Assembly: GCF_907164915.1 (NCBI RefSeq)
Contig: NC_061862.1
Coordinates: 29,157,151 to 29,221,150 of the forward strand
Reading direction: 5' to 3'
Source of the DNA: Impatiens glandulifera
Taxonomy: Eukaryota; Streptophyta; Magnoliopsida; Ericales; Balsaminaceae
DNA length: 64,000 nt
Shown: in pieces, positions 45,770-55,883 of the stretch
Layout: every line of letters begins with the position of its first letter
Numbering within the stretch: position 1 is the first letter of the stretch
Position numbers and translations under genes: made by a program
Notes under the pieces: generated by a model
The model's database searches: none
What the model was told of the DNA's origin: nothing
What the model saw: only the letters and a program-made list of their open reading frames with translations

Positions 45770-46050
45770 ATGTTGAAAGTGTGGTTTAGGGACCCGAAAG
45801 TGTGGTTTCAGGACCTGAAAGTTGAATTCTTATGTGTATTCTTTATGTGTTTGGCTGTTATGGGTCCCGAAAGTGTGGTTTCGGGACTCGAAATGTGTGG
45901 TTTCGGGACCCGAAATGGGTGGTTTCGGGACCCAAAATAGTGTTTCGGGACCCGAAATGGGTAGTTTCGGGACCCGAAAGGTGGTTTCTTGTCCCGAAAT
46001 GGGTGCTTTCAGGACCCGAAAGGGTCGTTTCTTGTCCCGAAATGGGTGTT
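45770..46050. repeat. Palindromic repeat cluster 2 (intron 5 of the Ulp1-like gene)
   Basis: The same 15-bp motif recurs at about 23-bp spacing, including exact copies near 45902, 45947 and 45965, plus variants TTTCTTGTCCCGAAA. The cluster fills the intron between 45733 and 46085. Confidence 0.93.
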
Positions 46051-47139
46051 TTTTTAACTTCATTTCTTCTTTATGTGGTTTCAGGAAGGAAGTAGTGTAT
46101 GTATCCGAGCATACCAATATCAACATAGAGCAATTTCAATCCATGAAAAATAGATGCCATGTTGAAAGTGATATTATTGATGCGTGGGCAAACCTTATCA
46201 CATTGCACTGCAAATTATCTTCCGACGCGAAAATCGTTTTTTCAACAGTCCTTACGGTAAGTCTCTATATCTTTCATTGTTGTATAAACCAATTGTCTTA
46301 TTGTCATGTTGATTTAATTTGCAGGACTTTTGGAGAACGAAAGACCTATTTATTGACAGATTGATTGAAGAAATGAGAATTTTCAAACTAACACCCGAAG
46401 ACATGAAAACTGCTAATCTGGTAAGTCCAATATGCTTATATTAAATACTTATTCTTGCTCATACATGTCATCTTAATCTTGGTGATATTTTTGCAGATAT
46501 TTTTCCAATTTTTATACGAAAGTCATTATTATGTTGTTGTCATCAACATTGCGAAGAAAGTAATTGAAGTCCTCGACAACCTCCCACTGGACCCAGATAT
46601 AGAATGGGAACATAAATATGTCACAATTCGGAAATTGGTATTGTTGAAGTGTTTTTTACATATAATGTATTTTAAAGTGTTTATGTTTATTAACTTCTTT
46701 TGTAAAATATACTGCATGAGACATATTCATACTTACAATGGCAATGCAAATTGGGAATGTGCTATAAGCAAAAGAAATGCAAGTTACATATTTTCACATT
46801 TTATTTGTTTCACAAATCTTTAATAAATAACCGCTGAATTTTAATGTAAGTTACATATTTTCAAATATTTTTTAGGCAAAGGGAATGCTTGAAGCTTTGC
46901 GAGTCAAATACACCGCAATGATCATCCGTTCAAGTTTGAACCAAAATCTGAAGAACTTCTTAAATAAGTTTTTGGAAATTTTAAAAGAAGATTGTCCTGA
47001 AACGTATAAGTTGTATGTAAAGAGCGACCCTTAATTAATTTAGTACATTTTTGGTCTTTAATTATTTTCTAGTCTTCAATTATAATAATTTTAAACTAAG
47101 TATAAAGTATAAACCAAGAAAACCAAGTATAATATGAGT

Positions 47140-47400
47140 TAAAAAACGCCATTTCGGGACAAGAAACAAGTATAATATGAGTTAAAAAACGCCATTTCGG
47201 GACAAAAAACAAGTATATAATAAGGTGTTTCGGGACCCGAAATGGGTGGTTTCGGGACAAGAAACGTGTGGTTTCAGGACCCGAAATGGGTGGTTTCGAG
47301 ACCCGAAATGGATGGTTTCGGGACTCGAAATGATGTTTCGGGACCCGAAATGGGTGGTTTAGGGACAAGAAACGTGTGGTTTCGGGACAAAAATAAGTGA
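47140..47400. repeat. Palindromic repeat cluster 3 (between the convergent genes)
   Basis: Copies of TTTCGGGACCCGAAA and TTTCGGGACAAGAAA lie between the stop of the Ulp1-like gene (47034) and the end of the transposase gene (47481). At the left edge a 45-bp unit (GAGTTAAAAAACGCCATTTC) occurs twice. Confidence 0.93.
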
Positions 47401-47480
47401 CAACAACATGATCAAATAAGTACTATCTTCGTTAAAAATGTAAAAATATTCAAAGTGACAACAACATGATCAAATAAATA

Positions 47481-50368
47481 CTATCTTCGTTGAATGTTAT
47501 CCCCACACGCATTATCTTCGACATATACTTGAGAGGACAAAAGTGATGTGAAGGATAATTGAGTTGAAAGTGGATCATTCCATTGCTGTTGTTGTTGTTG
47601 TGTTGAATCCAAAACTGTAGATGTTGTGGCCGTATTTCTCTTCTTTTTTGATCTCGAAATCTTGGGGATTTTTTCAATTAAGGATTGTTTCCTCTTTGTT
47701 GGTGGTCGTCCTCGACTTCTAACTTTGTTAGGAGAGTGTATCAAAATGGATGTAGCGGGAGATTGAAATGGAGATGGAGATGGAGATGCTTCTGTGCTTT
47801 GGTCTTTAGATGCTTCAGTATGGCTTCCATGATTAAGTGACATAAACTGTTCCATCAAGCCTTTTATTCCGTTCATCCAAAAAGAACAGCTGACTTCAGA
47901 TTTTACTCCAACTTGTTGAACCTCTTGCATCAATCGAGTTAGACTATAGTGACGTTTTTTTTTCTTCAACAGACATATCTGAATCATAAATGTTGGTGAT
48001 ATTTTGATACCCACGCTTAATATCTTTACGCCACCGGTCCATTATATAATACATTGGTACCTCATTCACCCTCATTTTTTTCAACACAGCCATGATATGC
48101 CTACACAAAATACCTCTGAACTCAAACAATCGACATTGACATTTCACATTGCAATCATTTTCTGTGTAATGTACTTTGTAAGAAACATCTCTTACATGTT
48201 CTCCATTAACCTCCAGAATGATTTCCTCAACTCTAAATATACTAACTGTCCCTTCCTCTTCAATGACTGAGATGTCGCACAACATCAAACCTCTAACTTC
48301 TTCTTGAACCAATCTAAATATATCTGGAGTGTAGAAGGTTTGGTATTGTCTTTCAAAGGCAAATCCACTTACAATTGGTATCAAAGAATTAAACGATTGG
48401 AAATCCAATTTCTTTTCTCTCTCGATATTTCTCAACAGAGCCCTATCATATTGCTCGACGAATTGTTTGAGGGATGTTTTGGACTGCACGTAGTCATCAA
48501 AGAATGCGTTCATACTTTCACTCCGTTGAGATGTTGACATGCCGGCCCAAAATTGTCCTTTGACATAAACATGTATCCATTTAGATCTTTCCAAATACAA
48601 AGATTTCAACCAAACATTATCTTCCAACTGATAATCTTCAATTAGTCTATTCCAATCCTCTTCACATTGTTGAATATTTATGGAATTGTATACTATGTTT
48701 TTCAGCCTCTTCTTTATTAGATGGTATTCAATATGGCTTCCAAGTTTTATAGGAAGTTTCTTCATTATATGCCACAAATAAAATCGATGATGAGTTTTAT
48801 GAAATACCTTCTCAATTGCAATCGCCATGGATCGACATTGGTCTGTGATTATGACATTTGGAGGTCTATCATGCATACATTCCAACCAAGTTCTAAACAA
48901 CCAAGTGAAAGAATTTGAATCCTCACTTGACAATAATCCACATCCAAGCAAAATGGATTGACCATGATGATTAACACCAACAAACGGAGCGAAAGGCATG
49001 TCATAGCGATTTGTCAAATAGGTTGTATCGAAAGAGATAACATCATGAAAATCTTCAAAGGCAGCCCTGCACCTACCATCTCCCCAAAACACGTTTTTAA
49101 TTCGGGATTCCTCGTCCAAATCAATAAGGTAGAAGAAGTTTGAGTTCCTGGTTTGCATTCTTAATAAATAATTAGTGAATGCTTCAGCATCCCCAATCCC
49201 TAACCTCAACCGTTGTGCTTCTGTAACGTAATTTCTACATGTCCTCTCATCGAAAGACATGTTTTCATACCCTCCAGCTTCAACTACAAGTGATTGAAAT
49301 GTTTTGGCCACAGTTATTCCAGCTTCATCGTTTGTATCCAATCTTCTTTTTACATTTTCGTCAATCACTTTGTAGGATTCAACATGACATATTCTCTTTG
49401 GGCTTAATGTATGGTTGTGCTCAAGAGAAATACTTGTTATCACATATTCCCCTTCATTTCGAACAATAACATTAATCTTTGCTTTACAATCTGTCTTCGT
49501 TATTGGTCTAGGCTGATGAAACTTATTTTTTGCCTTCGATTCTTTCATAAAACTCTTGGCACAACCAACGCTGAAATATTTCCTCTTACCACCTACATTT
49601 TGGCTCCCTAATTTGGTTATGCCGAATCCCGTTAAGTGGGAATATGATGTGTAGAATTCAAGAAGTTGTTCTTCGGAGGAAAATGTCATTCCAACACTAG
49701 GAATGTGACTGCAAAAATTATGTGAAACCGTAAGAAAAAAGTCCATAAAACACTCATTTCGGGTCCCGAAACCACCCTTTCGGGACCAGAAACTATCCAT
49801 TTCGGGTCCCGAAATATCATTTCGGGTCCTGAAACCGACCGTTTCAGGTCCTGAAACCGACCGTTTCGGGTCCCGAAACCACATTTCTTGTCCTGAAACC
49901 ACCTATTTTGGGTCCCGAAATACAACAATTTTTGTCCCGAAATGGTTGGTTTTGGGACAAGAAAGGACCCTTTCTTGTCCCGAAACGACTCATTACGGGT
50001 CCCGAAACACATAATTTTTTGACCCGAAACACAATTGACCTGAAACACGACATTTATTTACAAGATACCACACATTTCGGGACAAGGAAGGACCCTTTCT
50101 TGTCCCGAAACCAACCATTTTGGGACAAGGGTGGGTCCTTTCTTGTCCCGAAACAAACCATTTCGGGAGAAGGAAATACCCTTTCTTGTCCCAAAACCAA
50201 CCATTTCGAGACAAGGAAGGACCCTTTCTTATCCCGAAACCACTAGATCTGTTCAGGGTACCTTTCGGGTTCAACAGGGGTGGATCTGTTCAGGTTAAGT
50301 TCTTCATCTACTGGGTTGTTCAAGTTCGGTGCTTCGATTTCCTGAAAATTCAAACCGTTTAAATCCAT
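47481..50368 (-). pseudogene. FAR1/MURA-type Mutator transposase, one frameshift in a nine-A tract
   Basis: Exon 1 (50368-50262) encodes MDLNGLNFQEIEAPNLNNPV and onward, 35 codons plus two bases. Exon 2 starts at 49708 and the phase matches. Then come PSVGMTFSSEEQLLEFYTSY (FAR1 DNA-binding domain; zinc ligands include DCKAK and HNHT), the MULE catalytic core (VISFDTTYLTNRYDMPF, NVIITDQCRSMA, FYLWHIMKKL), and the SWIM finger CQCRLFEFRGILCRHIM. After SVEEKK a run of nine A (about 47954-47962) shifts frame. The open frame then ends at 47944, while the natural C-terminus (VRSRGRPPTKRKQ, then a Gln-run) continues in the next frame to 47481. With the frame kept, length would be about 770 aa. The enzyme cuts and joins transposon ends. 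Slippage at the A-run, a real mutation or a sequence error are all possible. Confidence 0.85.
49745..50250. repeat. Palindromic repeat cluster 4 (transposase intron 1)
   Basis: TTTCGGGTCCCGAAA (the same palindrome with central T) and variants such as TTTCTTGTCCCGAAA and TTTCGGGACAAGGAA fill the 553-bp intron 49709-50261. Because the repeat lacks stop codons it reads open in several frames and extends the apparent transposase frame upstream of the real splice site. Confidence 0.93.
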
Positions 50369-50384
50369 AAATACATCTGTAAAA

Positions 50385-50450
50385 TGTAAACCCTAGATCT
50401 GTAAAATCTAAACCCTAGATCTATAAAATCTAAACCCTGGATCTATTAAA
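50385..50450 (-). repeat. Telo-box-like tandem repeat in the transposase leader
   Basis: Three units of about 22 bp contain AAACCCTAGATCTGTAAAAT or close variants, just upstream of the transposase start at 50368. On the gene strand they read as AGGGTTTA, related to the telomere-like repeats at the other end of the element. Confidence 0.85.
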
Positions 50451-50659
50451 AAAATAATAAAGATCCTTAAAAAGGATACCATTGAGAAGTAAATGCTGCC
50501 GTAGAAAAGAAATAAATGCAGCCGGAGAAGAGAAATAAATGCAGCCAGAGCTGGAGAAGAGAAATAAATGATGCGTTTCAGAGAAAGAAAGAAATGCAGA
50601 AATATGAAACCCTATTGGGTGAAAGAGGATATGCAGAAATATAAAATAATTTTAATTTT

Positions 50660-50730
50660 TTCCTTTCTCTCTCCTAGCTGGCAAGGCCACGTAAGATTCA
50701 TGGCCTTGCTTTTGCTAACCCTTCGTTGGG
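50660..50730 (-). repeat. Right terminal inverted repeat of the Mutator-like element
   Basis: Inverted partner of 42510-42581, including the CTCTCTCCTAGCTGGCAAGG block. The internal hairpin is less perfect here because of an A/G difference. Confidence 0.9.
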
Positions 50731-50743
50731 TTTATCATACCTC

Positions 50744-51186
50744 ATAAAAAAAAAATGATAGAGTTCTGAAAAGTTGGGTTATTGAGCCTGCGGCTGCAAT
50801 AATCAATCTACATCTTGAAGCTTTCCAAATTTATGTGGAAAGGCTAATGTGTAGTTGCTGATCTTCAATGCCAATTTTGTTATTATTATTTTTTATTTGA
50901 TTTTACAAAATGATAGTGACAGTTTCTTTATTTATTAATAATGAAAACTATTTTTGAAGCCAATCATTATGTTTATATAGCTTTATATGAATTTAAAATC
51001 ATGCTAATAAAATGGACATTTATAAAAGGTAAATTTATCATTAGACCAAAAAATTACAATTGATATACTAGAATTTAGCGACTTTCTATAAAAATAAATA
51101 TAACTTTTTACTCAAAAAAATATCATTAAATTATGATTAATGAAAAATAATTATTCATACATAACAACAAACAAAACATGGTATAA
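50744..51186. other. AT-rich spacer
   Basis: No feature is recognised between the Mutator-like element and the CACTA-like element. Confidence 0.45.
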
Positions 51187-52270
51187 CACTACACCAAAAT
51201 GACTTTACCAACATATAAATTAAGGTTTCACTGTGTATATATTGGCCACTAGAAATATTACCGGCACATAAATTAGTGTCAATAAAAGTGAAGTTGACAA
51301 AGGTCTATATTGACACATAAATTTGTGCCGGTAAGTATCAATTTAGTGCCGGTAAATAATTACCGACATATAATCTTAAGCCGGTAAAGGACAATTATGT
51401 GCTAGTAAATAAAATTACTGATACATAAATCTACACCAGTAAAAGTTTATTAGGTGCTTTTAAATTTTTAAGATTTTTTTTATAATTATTAATTTTATTA
51501 AATATATTATTGATACAAAAATATATATACCCTTTGAATAACAGGGTCAAAGGAAACAAGTATATATATATAAGAGAATTCTATCAAAACGAACAAAGAT
51601 ATGAATACTAATAATAAAAATTGTTCTTTTTTGTTCTCATATTATATAATTTTTAGTTTTAGATCTTTGTGTTAGAAATAGTCATGTAGCAAATTTAATT
51701 GAACTATTATTTTTATTTTGCTTTACTTCAGCTGAAAAGTGAAATTCTTTTGGAAGATTTGTTTGCAAAGTATAGAGAGGTATGTTGTGTTCAACTCAAT
51801 TTTGAATTTGATTGAAATATTGCAGCTTTTGAGTGTCGTCTATCGTTTTAATATGTGCTTGAATAATAGAAATTTTGTTTTGTTTTAAGAAACCAATGCG
51901 ATTTTACATTGCGTACGTTATTATTATTATATTATTATTATTAGTTTCAAGATATGATATATAAAATTTAAAAAATATTTTTTAGTTTAATTAGGTGACT
52001 CTGTTTAAAGTTTAATATACTTTTTTGACAATGAATGATTGATTTTGTTATTTTGTTTTAGGTATATTTTGTATGTACTTTGTTTTATATTTAGTTTTAT
52101 TTAATTATATTATAAAAATAATTAGATAAAAAATAAAATTATAAAATATAAGAAACAAAAATTTGTGACGAATATTCCCATAAATAAGTTGTGAACCAAA
52201 TAGTAGGAATGAATGTCGAAAATAGATAGAAAAAGTTATTAGTGATACATATTAGTGATTAAATGCTTAG

Positions 52271-52833
52271 TGTCACAGGCTCAGTCTTTTCACTGACGAT
52301 CCGTGCGGCACTAGTTACGATCTTCGCAAGAACGAGTAACTAGTCAGCCTTTCTCGACGCAACACTCGGTGTTTAATAGAATTGACACAAGAATTATAGA
52401 GAGAGAGAGTAACTCTTACAAAAAAATAATAGTATATTACTCGAATACTTGGTGATTACAATGGAATACCTTCAGGGTATTTATAGGGCTTACACGTATT
52501 AAATTAGAATTGCATTCTAATTACAATTTAGTTATACTAATTTAAGATATCCCTTCCATAACAAGAATATACCTACCTAATTTAGAATATCTCTTGTAAT
52601 CTCTAACTTAATTAGAATATATCTTCTAATATCTTCCTTGATTAGAATATATCTTCTAATTCCTTCCTTAATTAAAATATCTTCTAATCTCTTCCTTAAT
52701 TAGAAGATTCATTGGGCCTACTTAGGCAAATGGGCCTCCTTTTGGGCTAAGAAGATTAGCGCACTATCAGACTCAGACCTTAATGAGCCTCGACATCCCC
52801 TGGATTGGGTCGTGACTCTAATGGGCCATGACA
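52271..52833 (-). repeat. 3' LTR of the Gypsy derivative
   Basis: 563 bp, matching 55141-55704 with only scattered differences. It contains tandem-like TTAGAATATATCTTCTAAT stretches (about 52610-52700). Confidence 0.92.
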
Positions 52834-52859
52834 TTCTCCCCCACTCAATCTGGCGACGT

Positions 52860-53480
52860 CCTCGTTGCTTCCTCCTTGTAGGCCTGAATGATGTCTCCAC
52901 ACAAGATAGAAGTTTTGAGCGACATTCTGACTTTCCAACCCGTTTCTTCTCTAAGAAAGGGCCTTTGTATTGCCTCACAAGCCCCTTGTGAACTTTGGAA
53001 AATCGTCTCTCTTGATGGAGGAGAAGTTTTACTATAACTCGGTTTCCTCCGTACTCTAAGTGTCTTCTCTTCTTGTCCTCCCATTGCTTCATTCTTTTGG
53101 CGGTCTTTCCTACTTCGCACTTCTCTTTCTTGAAGAGAAACTCCTCCGATTGCCTCTTCGATTCCTCCAATTTGGGAGGTTTCATGCGATAAAGAACCGC
53201 CGCCGATAGTTTAGTACATTTGACTAACTCTTTTCTGTGATCCACCTCTCTCTTATGGTGGGATTTCTCTGATAATCAGTGGGTATTACATCATGACCTT
53301 TCTCTAGGACAATTGTAACTTCTGGATGTATCTTCTCTTTAGACGCAATTTTCTCATCTTCTTTCACAGTGACAAAAGATGATGGGTAGGTGTCCTCCGC
53401 ACCTTTTGAGAGTTGCATGGCAGATAGGTGCCTAGTTTCTCTCTTGCCCTCTCTTGTTAAAGGTATTGTGCGAGTATTAC
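52860..53480 (-). pseudogene. Gypsy integrase C-terminal remnant
   Basis: Minus-strand residues include SAAVLYRMKPPKLEESKRQ, then MKQWEDKKRRHLEYG, VIVKLL and KVHKGLVRQYKGPF, typical of the end of Gypsy integrase (the GPF/Y-type block). The part before it (53224-53418) is short and unplaced. The catalytic integrase core and all polymerase domains between protease and this tail are absent. The reading frame ends in the PPT/LTR region. Confidence 0.65.
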
Positions 53481-53481
53481 C

Positions 53482-55122
53482 TTACTCTAGAATGTACATC
53501 ATATTGGAAGAAGGGAGTAGGATGGCATTTACATTGTCTAGGAACTCTATGCCGAGAACCATTTTGTAGTCATCCATGTCGATAATGGAGAAATCCAGAA
53601 GGCCAGTCCACTCTCCCAAGTTGATCTTTACATTACGAGCAACTCCATAAGTCGCACTTGGTGCCGAGTTGACTGCTTTAAGCCACCCTTTCTCTTTAGT
53701 GTACTTAATCCCCAGTCTTCTCGCCTCCTTTACCTCTAGAAAATTGTTGTTGGCTCCCGTATCCAATAAAGCTTTAACCGTGTGGTTTCTTACTCTAGTT
53801 TCCACAAATAGTCGTCCTTTCTTCACGGACTTTGGCTCATCAAACTTTGCTGTAACGACACTAATTAGGTTTAACGACCCCAGTCGAGCTTCATCGTGGA
53901 GGCGTTCTTGCTCCTCCATCAATGCTGATAGTTTGTTCTTCATAGAGCACTCTCTCGCCCTGTGTGGCCCTTCACAAAAGAAACACTTTATCCGGGGTTT
54001 CTCTCCACATTTCTCATCCCGATCTTCTCTACCATTGGGTTTGGTAGACTTAATTGGGTCTTCATTGTTGTAGATATGGTTTCCACCATTTTCCCCCTTG
54101 TCGTTCCTCTCATAGGTCGACTTCGGCTTCTCTTGCCTTCTCATTTCGACGAGTGATTCAGCCACGGAAATAGCGGAGCTTAGATCTTGGACACCACGTC
54201 GTTCCAACTCCAACTTTGCCCACATTTGTAGACCATCAGTGAAGGCGAACAATGCTTCATCGTCTGAGTAGTTAGGGATCTCAAGGAGAGTAGCGATGAA
54301 CTCCTTGACATACTCCTTGATACTCCCTCTTTGTGAGAGCCGCCGTAACTTGGCCCTTGCTTCTCGAATGGCGTTTTCAGGATAGAACTGTCTCTTGAGT
54401 TCATCCTTGAATTCACCCCAGGTATTGATAGAACATGTACCTCTTTCAATATCGCTACTCCTTCGCCTCCACCACAGCATTGCGGTGTCTTCCAGGTATG
54501 TCGTGGCAGTATCTATCTTCCTCGCCTCTTCTACTAGGCCGAGTGCTTTGAAATACTGGTCCAGACTCCATAAGAAGTTGTCAATCTCTTTCGCGTTCCT
54601 CTCGCCTAAATACGCTTTAGGCCTTGGAATGTCTATCCTTATCGGATTGGGGACTCCTACAGGCGCACGTCCGCACTCTTGCGCAACCGCCTTCTTGAGT
54701 AAGGCCACATCCTCTTCAGTGGCTTGTAACTTAGAAGTCATTACCTCGAGTTTCTCAGTCAAAGTATTAATTTCACCAAGGAGGGTCTGCTCCACGATCC
54801 GAGTTTGCTCTTGACATTTGAACAAGTCTTCGTTTAGGGCACCTTGCATTCCTTCTCGGAGCTCGTCTCTCTCCTTCTCAAGCTCGGCAATGCGTTCCTC
54901 TAGGTCCCCGGCATTATCTTGTCCGTACGCCACGGTGAGTTCTACCTTCTCCAACCTGGCGATAATGTCAACGATAGCGTCTCTTGATCTTTCTCTTTCT
55001 TTGGTAGCTTTGGTTCCTCCCGTCTGAACTTTGCGAGAGTTCCTACCATCTTCTCTGGTCTCATGGGGAAGATTCTATACTTCGTCCACAACCTTTGAAG
55101 TTTCTTCCGATCTCCTCGTCAT
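53482..55122 (-). pseudogene. Gypsy Gag-protease, one early stop
   Basis: Reading from ATG at 55122 the frame has a TAG at codon 16 (about 55075) and is then open to 53482. It shows a coiled-coil stretch (LEERIAELEKERDELREG), the retrotransposon Gag core (FLWSLDQYFKALG, ATTYLEDTAMLWWRRRSSDI, FYPENAIREARAKLRRLSQR, VKEFIATLLEIPNYSDDEAL), a knuckle CFFCEGPHRAREC (one residue shorter than the CX2CX4HX4C rule) and a retropepsin domain with LLDTGANNNFL and later MVLGIEFL. Gag packages the RNA and the protease matures the particle proteins. If translation started downstream of the stop, most of Gag-protease could still be made. Confidence 0.88.
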
Positions 55123-55140
55123 TTCAGCTCTGATACCAAT

Positions 55141-55704
55141 TGTCACGGGCTCAGTCTTTTCACTGACGATCCGTGCGACACTAGTTACGATCTTCGCAAG
55201 AACGAGTAACTAGTCAGCCTTTCTCGACGCAACACTCGGCGTTTAATAGAATTGACACAAGAATTTTAGAGAGAGAGAGTAACTCTTACAAAAAAATAGT
55301 AGTATATTACTCGAATACTTGGTGATTACAATGGAATACCTTCAAGGTATTTATAGGGCTTACACGTATTAAATTAGGAATTGCATTCTAATTACAATTT
55401 AATTATACTAATTTAAGATATCCCTTCCATAACAAGAATATCCCTACCTAATTTAGAATATCTCTTGTAATCTCTACCTTAATTAGAATATATCTTCTAA
55501 TCTCTTCCTTGATTAGAATATATCTTCTAATTCCTTCCTTAATTAAAATATCTTCTAATCTCTTCCTTAATTAGAAGATTCATTGGGCCTACTTAGACAA
55601 ATGGGCCTCCTTTTGGGCTAAGAAGATTAGCGCACTATCAGACCCAGACCTTAATGAGCCTCGACATCCCCTGGATTGGGTCGTGACTCTAATGGGCCGT
55701 GACA
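55141..55704 (-). repeat. 5' LTR of the Gypsy derivative
   Basis: 564 bp, partner of 52271-52833. It is directly adjacent to the primer-binding site, which fixes the element's orientation as minus. Confidence 0.92.
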
Positions 55705-55822
55705 TTAGTCATCGAAATATTTGACACATATTTGTAAAAGAAATATTTAGATTGAAAAAAGGTCGCTAATTATATATTATATATTGATTTCATCCCTAAA
55801 CCCTATACAAGCATTTTTGTAG

Positions 55823-55824
<2 letters not shown>

Positions 55825-55880
<56 letters not shown>
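55825..55880. repeat. TA dinucleotide microsatellite
   Basis: An uninterrupted (TA)n run of about 55 bp directly follows the right end of the CACTA-like element. Confidence 0.9.

Positions 55881-55883
<3 letters not shown>

Larger units (their letters stand above)
42730..47034 (+). pseudogene. Ulp1/C48 protease-like gene of the Mutator-like element, one in-frame stop
   Basis: Nine exons with matching phases: 42730-42732 (ATG only), 42813-42874, 43688-44290, 44377-44524, 44592-45733, 46085-46256, 46325-46420, 46497-46637, 46876-47034. Together they span about 841 codons. In order: a basic Pro/Ala-rich N-terminus, the domain found ahead of transposon-borne plant Ulp1 proteases (LVRKFDCNKCSF, EEEDVHMVLGLPRGELDIV), an acidic region with degenerate EAADKEAAAQNEGG repeats (about 45160-45340), and a C-terminal C48-like part with SHYYVVVINIAKK (catalytic His candidate) and EVLDN (Asp candidate). 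The only Cys at a fitting distance is in EDCPETY, where proteases have DCG, so activity is doubtful. A single TGA (44799-44801) breaks an otherwise open exon 5. SUMO proteases cut SUMO from targets; the role within transposons is unknown. Confidence 0.75.
42496..50743. mobile_element. 8.2-kb Mutator-like element with transposase and Ulp1-protease-like gene
   Basis: The left end (GAGAAATGAT, then CAACGAAGGGTTAGC) is mirrored at the right end. The inverted repeats agree at all but about four positions over about 63 bp, starting some 15 bp in from the ends and continuing to CAGCTAGGAGAGAGAAA. Flanking 9-mers AGAAATAAA (42487-42495) and ATAAAAAAA (50744-50752) agree at seven of nine positions. 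Inside are two convergent genes: a Ulp1-like gene on the plus strand (42730-47034) and a FAR1-type transposase on the minus strand (50368-47481). Four clusters of a palindromic repeat lie in introns and between the genes. Mutator-like elements carrying Ulp1-like genes are known in plants (for example Kaonashi elements of Arabidopsis, which are described as lacking long TIRs). This one has clear TIRs. Confidence 0.9.
52271..55704 (-). mobile_element. Gypsy-type LTR retrotransposon derivative lacking reverse transcriptase
   Basis: Nearly identical LTRs lie at 52271-52833 and 55141-55704 (TGTCAC to TGACA on the plus strand). On the minus strand the order is 5' LTR, Met-tRNA primer-binding site (TGGTATCAGAGC at about 55129-55140), gag-protease, a short integrase-tail remnant, the purine tract GAGTGGGGGAGAA, then the 3' LTR. 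Four bases TTAG border both sides (52267-52270, 55705-55708). At 3.4 kb it is missing reverse transcriptase, RNase H and most of integrase. The near identity of the LTRs indicates recent insertion, so it was probably mobilised by a full-length relative. Confidence 0.92.
51187..55824. mobile_element. Non-autonomous CACTA element split by a Gypsy derivative
   Basis: The left end is CACTACACCAAAATGAC and the right end is GCATTTTTGTAGTA, imperfectly inverted. Subterminal repeats of the type GTGCCGGTAA recur at 51260-51450. TAA precedes the left end (51184-51186). The right border is degraded, so the duplication is uncertain. Without the retrotransposon (52271-55704) the element is about 1.2 kb and has no transposase. 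Confidence 0.6.

Noticed and set aside
43457..46364. Long open frames with repeated FGTRNG / VSGPEMGG peptides on both strands
   Set aside because: They are translations of the stop-free palindromic repeat inside introns and between genes; splice sites on either side exclude them from the genes.
49709..49902. An extra 65 residues at the transposase N-terminus (MVSGQEMWFRDP...)
   Set aside because: This is repeat cluster 4 read in frame. A good acceptor at 49709 joins in phase to the exon ending at 50262, which gives a normal FAR1-type start.
43015..50250. CRISPR array
   Set aside because: Regular palindromic repeats with short spacers, but spacers are near-identical, the genome is a plant, and there are no cas genes.
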